Program-made: the position numbers and the translations under genes
Assembly: GCA_019120275.1 (NCBI GenBank)
Contig: DWVL01000091.1
Location: 1 to 32,536 of the forward strand
Length of the DNA: 32,536 nucleotides
DNA from: Candidatus Mediterraneibacter excrementavium
GTDB lineage: Bacteria; Bacillota; Clostridia; Lachnospirales; Lachnospiraceae
Direction: 5' to 3'
Part shown: in pieces, positions 7,513-14,870 of the stretch
Numbering within the stretch: the stretch's first letter is position 1
Layout of the letters: every line of letters starts with the position of its first letter
Notes under the pieces: model-generated
Database searches by the model: none
Seen by the model: only the letters and a program-made list of their open reading frames with translations
What the model was told of the DNA's origin: nothing

Positions 7513-8181
7513 ATGAAATATAATCAGAACAGACGGCTGCTGTGTGCGTGCTATGCGGCGGCAGGCCTGATGTTGTTAACAGGATCTACAAGCCTGGCTG
7601 CCGGACTGCACGTGCCTGAGACAGATGTAGTACAGCCGCGGGCAGAAGCAGAGGCAGAGACAGCTGCGGATGGGGCGGCGTGGGATTTCGCAGAAATCAC
7701 AGCCGGTATTCATGAAGATACGGTAGTCGGGATAAGAGCAGCTGTCGAAAAAGCTCATGAGGATTATACAGAGAAAGTGGAAGAGGAGCGCCGGAAGGCG
7801 GAGGAAGAGGCGGCCCGCGAAGCAGCTGCACAGGCGGCGGCAGCGACAGCAGCACAGGAGAAAGAACTTCTTGCCGCGCTGATCTTCTGCGAGGCCGGCA
7901 ATCAGCCTTACGAGGGCCAGGTGGCAGTGGGTGCTGTTGTAATGAACCGGGTGAACAGCGGACAGTTTCCGGATACGATCACGGACGTGATCTACCAGTC
8001 CGGACAGTTTACGCCGGCCATGACCGGATGGCTTGATTCCGTTCTGGCAAGCGACGGTTATACGGATTCTGCGATGCAGGCGGCGGCCGATGCGCTGGCA
8101 GGAAGCAATCCGATCGGGGACTGCCTCTATTTCAGCACCGGCGGAAACGGCTATCAGCTGGGAGATCATTTCTTCCGTTAA
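7513..8181 (+). CDS. Secreted cell wall hydrolase, SleB/CwlJ (Hydrolase_2) family
   Basis: A 222-residue exported peptidoglycan hydrolase. The N-terminus has a signal peptide (basic MKYNQNRRLL, then a hydrophobic stretch ending near residue 28). Residues about 75-118 form an Ala/Glu/Lys-rich, probably coiled-coil spacer. The C-terminal domain from about residue 118 (LLAALIFCEAGNQPYEGQVA, then VAVGAVVMNRV) is the SleB-type lytic domain, with the Glu of FCEAGN as the likely catalytic acid. No LysM or other wall-binding module is present. GGAGGAG precedes the ATG. Related enzymes act on spore cortex or on growing wall; the strong vegetative promoter favours general wall turnover here. Confidence 0.88.
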   Translation: MKYNQNRRLLCACYAAAGLMLLTGSTSLAAGLHVPETDVVQPRAEAEAETAADGAAWDFAEITAGIHEDTVVGIRAAVEKAHEDYTEKVEEERRKAEEEAAREAAAQAAAATAAQEKELLAALIFCEAGNQPYEGQVAVGAVVMNRVNSGQFPDTITDVIYQSGQFTPAMTGWLDSVLASDGYTDSAMQAAADALAGSNPIGDCLYFSTGGNGYQLGDHFFR

Positions 8182-8192
8182 ATGCCGGTCTG

Positions 8193-8201
8193 TGCTATAC
8201 T
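8193..8201 (+). promoter_or_regulatory. Extended -10 promoter of the GNAT gene
   Basis: TGCTATACT: a -10 hexamer TATACT (8196-8201) with the TG extension, just after the hydrolase stop codon. No clear -35 is seen. Confidence 0.55.
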
Positions 8202-8256
8202 ACTGTACAGAACGATGCGGGGAAAGACGTCGGGAGATACAGAGGAGAGATCAGGC

Positions 8257-8748
8257 ATGCAGATACAGATTACAGCGTATACGGACAGATATATAAAAGA
8301 AGCAGTGGATATCTGGAATCAGGTCGTGGAGGACGGTGTGGCCTTCCCACAGATGGAACTGCTTACAGAAGAAAACGCTGATCCGTTTTTTAAAGAACAG
8401 TCCTTTACAGGGCTGGCCCTTGATGCAGAAACCGGCCAGGCTGCCGGTCTCTATATCCTGCATCCGAACAATGTCGGACGGTGCGGCCATATCTGCAACG
8501 CCAGCTACGCCGTGCACAGAGATATGCGGGGACATCAGATCGGAGAAGCGCTGGTGCGCCACTGCCTTCAGAAAGCGAAAGAACTGGGATTTAAGATCCT
8601 TCAGTTCAACGCAGTCGTGGCATCCAACACGCCGGCGCTGAACCTGTATAAAAAACTCGGCTTTGTGAGGCTTGGGACGATCCCCGGCGGATTCCTCATG
8701 AAAGACGGGCATTACGAGGATATCGTAGTGCACTATATTGTTTTATAA
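8257..8748 (+). CDS. GNAT family N-acetyltransferase
   Basis: A 163-residue GCN5-related acetyltransferase. The acetyl-CoA-binding loop is visible as RDMRGHQIGEALVRHCL (motif A, R/Q-x-x-G-x-G/A type), followed by FNAVVASNTPALNLYKKLGF, the usual C-terminal motif. It transfers acetyl from acetyl-CoA to an amine of a small molecule or protein; the acceptor cannot be read from sequence. ATG 8257 is chosen because AGAGGAGAG (8241-8249) precedes it; the in-frame ATG at 8182 lies in the promoter region. The stop codon overlaps the end of the convergent topoisomerase gene by 6 bases. Confidence 0.88.
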   Translation: MQIQITAYTDRYIKEAVDIWNQVVEDGVAFPQMELLTEENADPFFKEQSFTGLALDAETGQAAGLYILHPNNVGRCGHICNASYAVHRDMRGHQIGEALVRHCLQKAKELGFKILQFNAVVASNTPALNLYKKLGFVRLGTIPGGFLMKDGHYEDIVVHYIVL

Positions 8749-10962
8749 TTTCAGATTCTTAAAGGCTTCCGCGAATGCGTTGTTGATCGGCGCATTCGCT
8801 TCTTTTGCCTGTTTTTTCATATAGGCGGCCACGTCGCGCTTATTAGCGCCTTTTCCTTCTTTCTTTTTCCGTTCCTGGAAAGCGCTCAGTTTCTCTTTAT
8901 GTCCGCAGGAGCAGACGAACCGCTGGGCGTCGCCTTTGCCGACCAGTTCCATTTTTTTGTGGCAGACCGGGCAGCGGGCGTTGGTGCGGCGGGAAATGGT
9001 TTCCCGGTATCCGCATTCCCGGTCCTGGCAGACGAGCATTTTTCCGTGTTTTCCGTTTACTTCCAGCATGAACTTCCCGCACTGAGGGCATTTGTGCCTG
9101 GTCAGGTTGTCGTGGCGGAAGGTTCCGTCCGAATTTTTGATCTGGCTGATCAGTGATCGGGTGTAAGCCTCGATCTCGGACATGAATTTCCCGGCGGACT
9201 CTTTTCCCTGTGCAATGGCTTTCAGGCGCAGCTCCCACTGGGCGGTGAGTTCGGGACTTTTCAGATCGGCGGGCACCAGGGCGAGGAGCTGTCTTCCCTT
9301 GGAGGTGATGTGGATCTCATTCCCTTTTTTTTCCATGAGGAAGCCGGCAAAAAGTTTCTCGATAATATCAGCCCGGGTAGCCACGGTCCCGAGGCCGCCG
9401 GTCTCGCCCAGCGTGCGGGCAAGGGTGCGGTCCTGACGCTGCATATAGCGCACCGGGTTTTCCATGGCTGCGATCAGGGTGCCTTCGGTAAAATAAGCGG
9501 GCGGACGGGTCCGGCCCTCAGTGGTGCGGATGGCGTCTGTTGTCAGGTCTGCTCCCTCTTTAAATGTAATAGCTGCGCTTCCGGGAAGCAGGCTGTCCGC
9601 CGCGTCATTATCAAAGCTTCCTTCATCCTCATCCGCTTCCGGATCCTGCCAGTCGGAGCCGTAGATTTCCCGCCATCCGGCGTTCAGGATGACGTTCCCT
9701 TTTGTGCGGAATGTCTCGCCGCCGATGGTTCCGGTCAGGGAAGTTTCCTCGTATTCGCATGCCGGGGACAGGACTGCAAGGAAGCGGCGGACGACCAGAT
9801 CATAGATCTTCCGCTCCTCATTCGAGAAATGTTCCGGCTGGACGAACTGTTCCGTCGGGATAATGGCGTGGTGGTCCGATACTTTTGAGTTATTTACGAA
9901 AGATTTATCTGCCCTGATCTCCCCCATGGCAAGCCGTGACGCGAATTTCCGGTAAGGACCGACAGCACATGCCTGGAGCCGTTCTTTCAGGGTGGGCACG
10001 ATGTCGGACGTAAGATACCGGGAATCCGTGCGCGGGTAGGTCAGGACTTTATGGTTTTCGTACAGGCGCTGCATGATGTTCAGGGTCTCTTTTGCAGAAT
10101 ATCCGTACCGCTGGTTCGCCTCCCGCTGAAGCGCGGTCAGGTCATAAAGCGCCGGCGCGAACGTTTTTTTCGCTTTTCTCCGGATCTCCGTGATGTGCAG
10201 GGTTTTTCCGCGCGCCGCTTTTTGGACGGCTTCGATCCGATCCTTGTTGAAGGTTCGGTTTGAGCCGGATTTCGCATCATTCCAGATGAATGTGATCCCG
10301 CCACAGGAAAGTTTCAGTCCATAATATGGTTTCGGAACAAATTTTTTAATTTCTTCTTCCTGGGCGGCGATCATTGCAAGGGTGGGCGTCTGCACCCGTC
10401 CGCAGGAGAGTTGGGCGTTATATCTGCATGTGAGTGCACGGGTGGCGTTGATGCCTACGACCCAGTCGGACTCCGCCCGCGCTACGGCGGCATGGTACAG
10501 ATTTTCATAATCTTTTCCCGGCTTCAGGCGGGCGAAGCCTTCCCGGATTGCCTTGTCGGTCACGGATGAGATCCAGAGACGTTTCACCGGCTTTTTATTT
10601 CCGGCTTTCTCAAGGATCCACCGGGCGACCAGTTCGCCTTCCCGCCCCGCGTCGGTGGCGATGATGATATCCGATACATCCCTGCGGAAGATCTGTTCTT
10701 TCACGGCGTGGTACTGCCGGGCGGTCTGGCCGATGACGACCAGCTTCCAGGGATCGGGAAGCATGGGCAGGGTGTCCATGCTCCAGGTCTTATACTGGCT
10801 TCCGTATTCCTCCGGGTCGGCCAGGGTGACCAGATGGCCCAGCGCCCAGGTAACAATATAGTTTTCCCCTTCCATATAGGAATTGTTCTTCTTTCCGCAG
10901 CCGAGCACCCGGGCGATGTCGCGGCCGACGGAAGGCTTTTCAGCAATGACAAGATGTTTCAT
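8743..10962 (-). CDS. topB: DNA topoisomerase III (type IA)
   Basis: A complete 739-residue type IA topoisomerase. The Toprim domain opens MKHLVIAEKPSVGRDIARVL, with ATDAGREGE as its metal-binding acidic motif. The catalytic Tyr is residue 309 in LTYPRTDSRYL. The C-terminal end carries zinc ribbons: CPQCGKF with CQDRECGY, then CPVCHKK with CSCGHKE. It relaxes negatively supercoiled DNA and decatenates single-stranded links. The length and the start MKHLVIAEKPS agree with Firmicutes TopB. It stands alone on the minus strand with no plasmid or integrative-element genes nearby, so it appears to be the chromosomal copy. Confidence 0.96.
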   Translation of the reverse strand: MKHLVIAEKPSVGRDIARVLGCGKKNNSYMEGENYIVTWALGHLVTLADPEEYGSQYKTWSMDTLPMLPDPWKLVVIGQTARQYHAVKEQIFRRDVSDIIIATDAGREGELVARWILEKAGNKKPVKRLWISSVTDKAIREGFARLKPGKDYENLYHAAVARAESDWVVGINATRALTCRYNAQLSCGRVQTPTLAMIAAQEEEIKKFVPKPYYGLKLSCGGITFIWNDAKSGSNRTFNKDRIEAVQKAARGKTLHITEIRRKAKKTFAPALYDLTALQREANQRYGYSAKETLNIMQRLYENHKVLTYPRTDSRYLTSDIVPTLKERLQACAVGPYRKFASRLAMGEIRADKSFVNNSKVSDHHAIIPTEQFVQPEHFSNEERKIYDLVVRRFLAVLSPACEYEETSLTGTIGGETFRTKGNVILNAGWREIYGSDWQDPEADEDEGSFDNDAADSLLPGSAAITFKEGADLTTDAIRTTEGRTRPPAYFTEGTLIAAMENPVRYMQRQDRTLARTLGETGGLGTVATRADIIEKLFAGFLMEKKGNEIHITSKGRQLLALVPADLKSPELTAQWELRLKAIAQGKESAGKFMSEIEAYTRSLISQIKNSDGTFRHDNLTRHKCPQCGKFMLEVNGKHGKMLVCQDRECGYRETISRRTNARCPVCHKKMELVGKGDAQRFVCSCGHKEKLSAFQERKKKEGKGANKRDVAAYMKKQAKEANAPINNAFAEAFKNLKL

Positions 10963-11025
10963 GTAAATTTCTCCGTTTCTTGTTTAATATAAGATGCCGT
11001 CGGATTGTTCCGTGCTCCGCACTCT

Positions 11026-11868
11026 CTAAATGCTGTGGAACCCTTTTCCGATGATCTCGCTTGTGTTGGAGATGAGGATAAATGCCTGCGGGTCGTTCTG
11101 CCGGATAAAGTTCCTTAGCCGGACGGCCTGCACACGGTTCAGGGCGGTGAAGATGATGTATTTATCTTTACCGGAATAGGCGCCTTTGGCGTGACAGACG
11201 CTGGCGCTCCTGGAAAGTGTGTGCACGATGAAGTCGCAGATCGGTTCCGGATGGTCGCAGACGACATTGAAATATTTCGACAGGTTAAAGCTCTCTATGA
11301 AGTTGTCGATCATAAATGAGCGGATCGCCAGGCCGAGGACCGAATAAAGTCCGGTCTCCACATCAAAGATGAAGAAGCCGGCGGCCGTGATCAGCGCGTC
11401 TGAGATGAGGAGCGCCCGGCCGATGTCAAAACTGGAATATTTCTTCAGGATCATGGCAATGATATCCGTGCCGCCGCTGGACGCCCCGATATTGAAAAGG
11501 ATCGCCGAGCCGAGCGCCGGAAGCGCGATGGCGAAGCAAAGTTCCAGCATCGGCTGTCCGGTGAGCGGACGGTCCATGGGCCAGATGCGCTCCATGGCGG
11601 ACAGCGCCACGGAGAGAAGGATGCTGCAGTAAGCTGTTTTTGCGGCGAATTTCTTCCCCAGGACGATGAGGCCGATCAGCAGCAAGATCATGCTCATGAC
11701 CAGGTTGAAATCACTGGCGGAAATAAGCCCGGTCTTTGCGACCAGCACGGCCAGGCCGGTGATGCCGCCGAAGGTGAAATTATTGGTAAATTTGAAAAAA
11801 TACGTTCCGAAAGCAATGAACAGCGTGCTGAGCGTCAGCATGGAAAAATATTTGGCTTTTTCTTTCAT
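11026..11868 (-). CDS. YitT family membrane protein with C-terminal DUF2179 domain
   Basis: A 280-residue protein of the YitT family: about five or six membrane helices (residues about 10-190, including GTYFFKFTNNFTFGGITG and NIGASSGGTDIIAMIL), then a soluble DUF2179 domain (DKYIIFTALNRVQAVRLRNFI and FILISNTSEIIGKGF). The family is widespread in Firmicutes; transport is presumed but the substrate is unknown. The start at 11868 is chosen because AGGAGG lies 9 bases upstream on the minus strand; the longer frame to 11958 runs into the promoter. It is transcribed divergently from the enolase-like gene. Confidence 0.9.
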   Translation of the reverse strand: MKEKAKYFSMLTLSTLFIAFGTYFFKFTNNFTFGGITGLAVLVAKTGLISASDFNLVMSMILLLIGLIVLGKKFAAKTAYCSILLSVALSAMERIWPMDRPLTGQPMLELCFAIALPALGSAILFNIGASSGGTDIIAMILKKYSSFDIGRALLISDALITAAGFFIFDVETGLYSVLGLAIRSFMIDNFIESFNLSKYFNVVCDHPEPICDFIVHTLSRSASVCHAKGAYSGKDKYIIFTALNRVQAVRLRNFIRQNDPQAFILISNTSEIIGKGFHSI

Positions 11869-11929
11869 ATGCCGGTTCCTCCTGAGTGCATTCTGAATCT
11901 GAACAGGTATCATGTATGCATCTACCCGA

Positions 11930-11958
11930 ATTGTAATCTCTGGAATATGAAAAGTCAA
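11930..11958 (-). promoter_or_regulatory. Promoter of the YitT gene (minus strand)
   Basis: On the minus strand, TTGACT (11953-11958), a 17-base spacer and TACAAT (11930-11935). A near-consensus promoter for the YitT gene. Confidence 0.75.
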
Positions 11959-12012
11959 CGCATTAAGAAGGCACCGCGGGAAATACTAGGTCATGGAAGG
12001 AGGATGGGCAAA

Positions 12013-12681
12013 ATGGAGCGGTTAAATGCAGTTTTACCGATAAGAGATATCTTTTCCAGAGTGATCCTTAACTGCTGCGGACAGTCCGCCCTTGAGACGG
12101 AAGTGCTGGCCGGGGAGGATGTGGTCGGACGGGTATCCGTGCCGGGGAACGGAAGAGAGGATCCGGATGTGCGGGCGGACGCGGAGTATATCAATACCGT
12201 GATCGCAGGGGAGCTGACCGGGGAAAATATATTTGACCAGGAGCGGATCGACGGGCTCCTGTCCCGGTTTGAACGAAGAAGTGAAGCCCTGTTCTGTGTG
12301 TCCGCCGCTGCGGCCTCTGCGGCAGCCGCGGCGCTGAAACTCCCGCTGTACCGGTATCTGGGCGGCGTGCGTGCCACGCGTCTGCCGGTGCCGGAGATCC
12401 ATCTGACAGAAGAGGAGCCGGATCCGGCGTTGCATGTCAGGATCGGACAGACGGCGACGCTTGGCGAACTGTCCGGACAGATCCAAAAGGCGAAAGCGGA
12501 CGGAATCCCTGTGATCTTCTGCTGCTCAGAGGGGGAGACAGCGGATACGCTGCTGACGGATCTTGCAGTCGCATACGGGGCGGACCGGATCGATGCCGGA
12601 CCGGCGCGCCATATGGAGCATGTGGAAAAGTACAACCGGCTTCTCAGGATCCGTGAAAAGCTGGAAAAGAAGTTGACATGA
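12013..12681 (+). CDS. Truncated enolase-like protein lacking the catalytic barrel
   Basis: A 222-residue protein recognisably built from enolase (usually about 430 residues). Residues about 8-131 follow the enolase N-terminal domain: I.DIFSR in place of AREILDSRGNP, DQERID, then LPLYRYLGG and LPVPEI. Residues about 140-215 follow the extreme C-terminus: IGQTATLGEL, SEGETADTLLTDLAVAYGA and KYNRLLRIREKLE. The intervening TIM-barrel part with the Mg-binding acids and catalytic Glu and Lys is missing. The SGAST loop reads PGNG, the His-Arg-Ser of the C-terminal loop reads Cys-Cys-Ser, and the last active-site Lys is not kept. It therefore cannot be a working enolase. The frame is clean, with AAGGAGG 9 bases before ATG 12013. 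Whether it is a functional pseudoenzyme or a slowly decaying paralogue is undecided. Confidence 0.8.
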   Translation: MERLNAVLPIRDIFSRVILNCCGQSALETEVLAGEDVVGRVSVPGNGREDPDVRADAEYINTVIAGELTGENIFDQERIDGLLSRFERRSEALFCVSAAAASAAAAALKLPLYRYLGGVRATRLPVPEIHLTEEEPDPALHVRIGQTATLGELSGQIQKAKADGIPVIFCCSEGETADTLLTDLAVAYGADRIDAGPARHMEHVEKYNRLLRIREKLEKKLT

Positions 12682-12701
12682 ACAGCCGGATTCCGTAAGA
12701 T
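12673..12701 (+). promoter_or_regulatory. Promoter of the PH-domain operon, inside the end of the enolase-like gene
   Basis: TTGACA at 12673-12678, a 17-base spacer and TAAGAT at 12696-12701. The -35 overlaps the last codons of the enolase-like gene. The -10 runs into the inverted repeat at 12699-12724. Confidence 0.65.
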
Positions 12702-12724
12702 TGTATTAAAAAGATAATACAATC
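12699..12724 (+). repeat. 10-bp inverted repeat between promoter and PH-domain gene
   Basis: GATTGTATTA (12699-12708) and TAATACAATC (12715-12724) are perfectly complementary around AAAAGA. It covers the end of the -10 box and the expected start site, and ends just before the ribosome binding site AGGAG. Either an operator or a 5' hairpin next to the translation start. Confidence 0.6.
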
Positions 12725-12735
12725 AGGAGTGTGCT

Positions 12736-13284
12736 ATGGACGAAAAGATCATACAAAGTACGAAAGAATACAGGAAACTTCCGGTGCGGGCACTGCGCTG
12801 CATGTATACCGCCGATCTGGTGGCAGGCCTGATCGTTCTGGCCGTTATCGGAGCGGTCAATTATTTCTGGCTGTTTCCGAAGGATATAACCGTCGGGAAA
12901 TGGATCTCGCTGGCCCTGGCGCTGCTGACGCTGGCGGATATGACGGTCAGCCCGTATTTCCGGTATCACCGGTACCGGTATAGTATTAATGAAGAATGCA
13001 TCGACGTCATAGAAGGATATCTGTTTGTGAAACGGCAGATCGTGCCCATCGAGCGGATCCACAAGCTGCAGACCAAGAAAGGCCCCATCGACCAGGCGTT
13101 CCATGTGGCAAAGGTGATCGTGACCACAGGCGGCGGGGATGTGACGCTGTCCTTCCTGGAGGAAGAGCGGGCGGAGCAGATTGCGGACAGCCTGAGAAAG
13201 CGGATCAATGAGATCGTGCTGGAGCAGCGGTCCGCAGATGAACGGAAAGAAAACATACAGGAAGATGGGAAAAAGTATGAATGA
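12736..13284 (+). CDS. PH domain-containing membrane protein (YdbS-like, bPH2)
   Basis: A 182-residue protein with two N-terminal membrane helices (about residues 27-47 and 56-76), then a bacterial PH (bPH2/DUF304) domain. IEGYLFVKRQIVPIERIHKLQT is the typical core strand pattern of the YdbS family. In Bacillus subtilis the related YdbS/YdbT pair helps resist certain antimicrobial peptides; that role is known from the family, not shown here. AGGAG precedes ATG 12736. It overlaps the next gene by 8 bases, the same order as ydbS-ydbT. A charged, variable C-terminal tail follows the PH domain. Confidence 0.82.
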   Translation: MDEKIIQSTKEYRKLPVRALRCMYTADLVAGLIVLAVIGAVNYFWLFPKDITVGKWISLALALLTLADMTVSPYFRYHRYRYSINEECIDVIEGYLFVKRQIVPIERIHKLQTKKGPIDQAFHVAKVIVTTGGGDVTLSFLEEERAEQIADSLRKRINEIVLEQRSADERKENIQEDGKKYE

Positions 13285-14812
13285 GAACAGGAAATTCCGC
13301 AATCATATATCAGTCGTTCTGGAACAGACCGCAGGAGTGCTTGCTGCGATCGCGGTGCTCGTCGTTACACAGCTTCTGGAGCATCTGGATGAGATCCTGA
13401 AAGCGGATCTTTCGTTCCTGACGGAAAAGGGTGCGCTGATCGTGCCCGGCGTGATCCTTCTTCTGGCAGCGGCGGTCATCGCCCAGGTGCTGGTGTGGCG
13501 GAAGACGTACATATCGATCGAAGACAATGCGGTGGTGATCGAGAAGGGAAGCGTCAATAAGCAGAAGAATACGATCGGCATCCGCAATATTTCCAATATC
13601 AATCTGGAGCAGAACCTGATCGAAATGCTGTTCGGGACATGCAAGGTAAAACTGGATACGAACAGCCGGTCCACGGCGGACAGCACGGATGTGAAGATCG
13701 TACTGAAGAAGGCGGATGCGCTCTGGTTCCGTCAGGAAGTGGCGCGGCGGATCGAGGCGGCGGGCGGCCGGCCCGGTCTGCGCAAGCCGGAGAATGAAGC
13801 CGGCAGCGGGCAGGATTGCGCGGAAGAACAGCGTGGGGCGGTGCGCCCCGCGGAAGACGGCGAAGAATATGACGTGCGTGCAGACCTCGGGGACGTGCTC
13901 CGGCACGGCATTTTTTCGATCAGCGCGGTTTCGGTCGTGATCTTCATCCTTGCGCTCGCGGGAACCATGTTCAGCATGGTTGAAACGGTGCGCAATGCGG
14001 ACCTTCTCGGGACGGCGGCGGCCGGGATCGCGGTCGCGGCGCTGATTGCCCTGTCCTCTCTGTGGGATACGGTGAAAGATTTCGTCCGTTACTATGATTT
14101 CCGCGCAAAGCGCAGGGAGGATAAGATCCACATTCAATACGGGTTCTTTAAAAAGGTGGAATACACCATCCCGGTGGACAAGATCCAGGCGCTGAAGATC
14201 CGCCAGTCCATGGTGGCGCGGATCGGCCGGCGCTATATGGCGGAGATCATCAATGTGGGGATGGGAGATGACCAGGAGGAGAAACATTCGTTCCTGATCC
14301 TTTACTGTACGGAGAATGAACTGAGGCGTCAGCTCCGGCTCCTGCTTCCAGAGTATGCGGACACACCGGACATCCGGACAGAGCGGATGCCGGCGGCTGT
14401 CTGGGCGGCCTGGAGCATCCCGTTCGGGATCTTCGTGGCCTGTACATTCGCGGCAGCTGCAGCAGCAGCCTTTATGATACCAGAGAAATATATCCGTTTC
14501 CTGTGGCCCGGTGCGGCGGCTGTCCTTGTCCTTACCATTCTGTGCATGCTCCTCAGATACCGGACGGCCGGAACAGGCGCGGACAGGCGGATCCTGAAAA
14601 CAGCCGGCGGATATTTCGGCCGGCAGTATCTGTGCGTGCCCTTCAGGAACATCCAGTACGTGGAATTTTCATCCAATCCGGCGGCCAGGGCGAACGGGAT
14701 TAGCCGGGGCACCATGCATCTGCTGGCTTCGTCGGCGGATGCGGCGCAGGGCATCCCGTATTCCGGCAGGGAAAAAGAGGAAATGATAAAAGAGCGGATG
14801 CTTGTCTTTTAA
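13277..14812 (+). CDS. PH domain-containing membrane protein (YdbT-like, multiple bPH2 domains)
   Basis: A 511-residue membrane protein of the YdbT type. It has paired membrane helices (about residues 17-40 and 50-72), a first bPH2 domain (KTYISIEDNAVVIEKGSVNK, TIGIRNISNINLEQNLIE), a charged linker, a second helix pair and bPH2 domain (HIQYGFFKKVEYTIPVDKIQ), then a third helix pair and partial PH-like unit (CVPFRNIQYVEF). ATG 13277 overlaps the end of the YdbS-like gene, implying translational coupling; in-frame starts further upstream lie within that gene and would add a non-family sequence. The two proteins probably form a complex at the membrane. Confidence 0.82.
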   Translation: MNENRKFRNHISVVLEQTAGVLAAIAVLVVTQLLEHLDEILKADLSFLTEKGALIVPGVILLLAAAVIAQVLVWRKTYISIEDNAVVIEKGSVNKQKNTIGIRNISNINLEQNLIEMLFGTCKVKLDTNSRSTADSTDVKIVLKKADALWFRQEVARRIEAAGGRPGLRKPENEAGSGQDCAEEQRGAVRPAEDGEEYDVRADLGDVLRHGIFSISAVSVVIFILALAGTMFSMVETVRNADLLGTAAAGIAVAALIALSSLWDTVKDFVRYYDFRAKRREDKIHIQYGFFKKVEYTIPVDKIQALKIRQSMVARIGRRYMAEIINVGMGDDQEEKHSFLILYCTENELRRQLRLLLPEYADTPDIRTERMPAAVWAAWSIPFGIFVACTFAAAAAAAFMIPEKYIRFLWPGAAAVLVLTILCMLLRYRTAGTGADRRILKTAGGYFGRQYLCVPFRNIQYVEFSSNPAARANGISRGTMHLLASSADAAQGIPYSGREKEEMIKERMLVF

Positions 14813-14826
14813 ACGCCGGAAGATGG

Positions 14827-14835
14827 TGCTATACT
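14827..14835 (+). promoter_or_regulatory. Extended -10 promoter of the M16C protease gene
   Basis: TGCTATACT, identical to the -10 before the GNAT gene, lies 36 bases before the protease ATG. No good -35 at 17 bases. Confidence 0.55.
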
Positions 14836-14870
14836 GTAAGAATGACTAACGTAAAAAAGGAGACTGGAAT

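Noticed and set aside
11869-12012. A longer N-terminus for the enolase-like protein
   Set aside because: The extension covers the divergent promoter region, has no ribosome binding site and does not resemble enolase; ATG 12013 has AAGGAGG.
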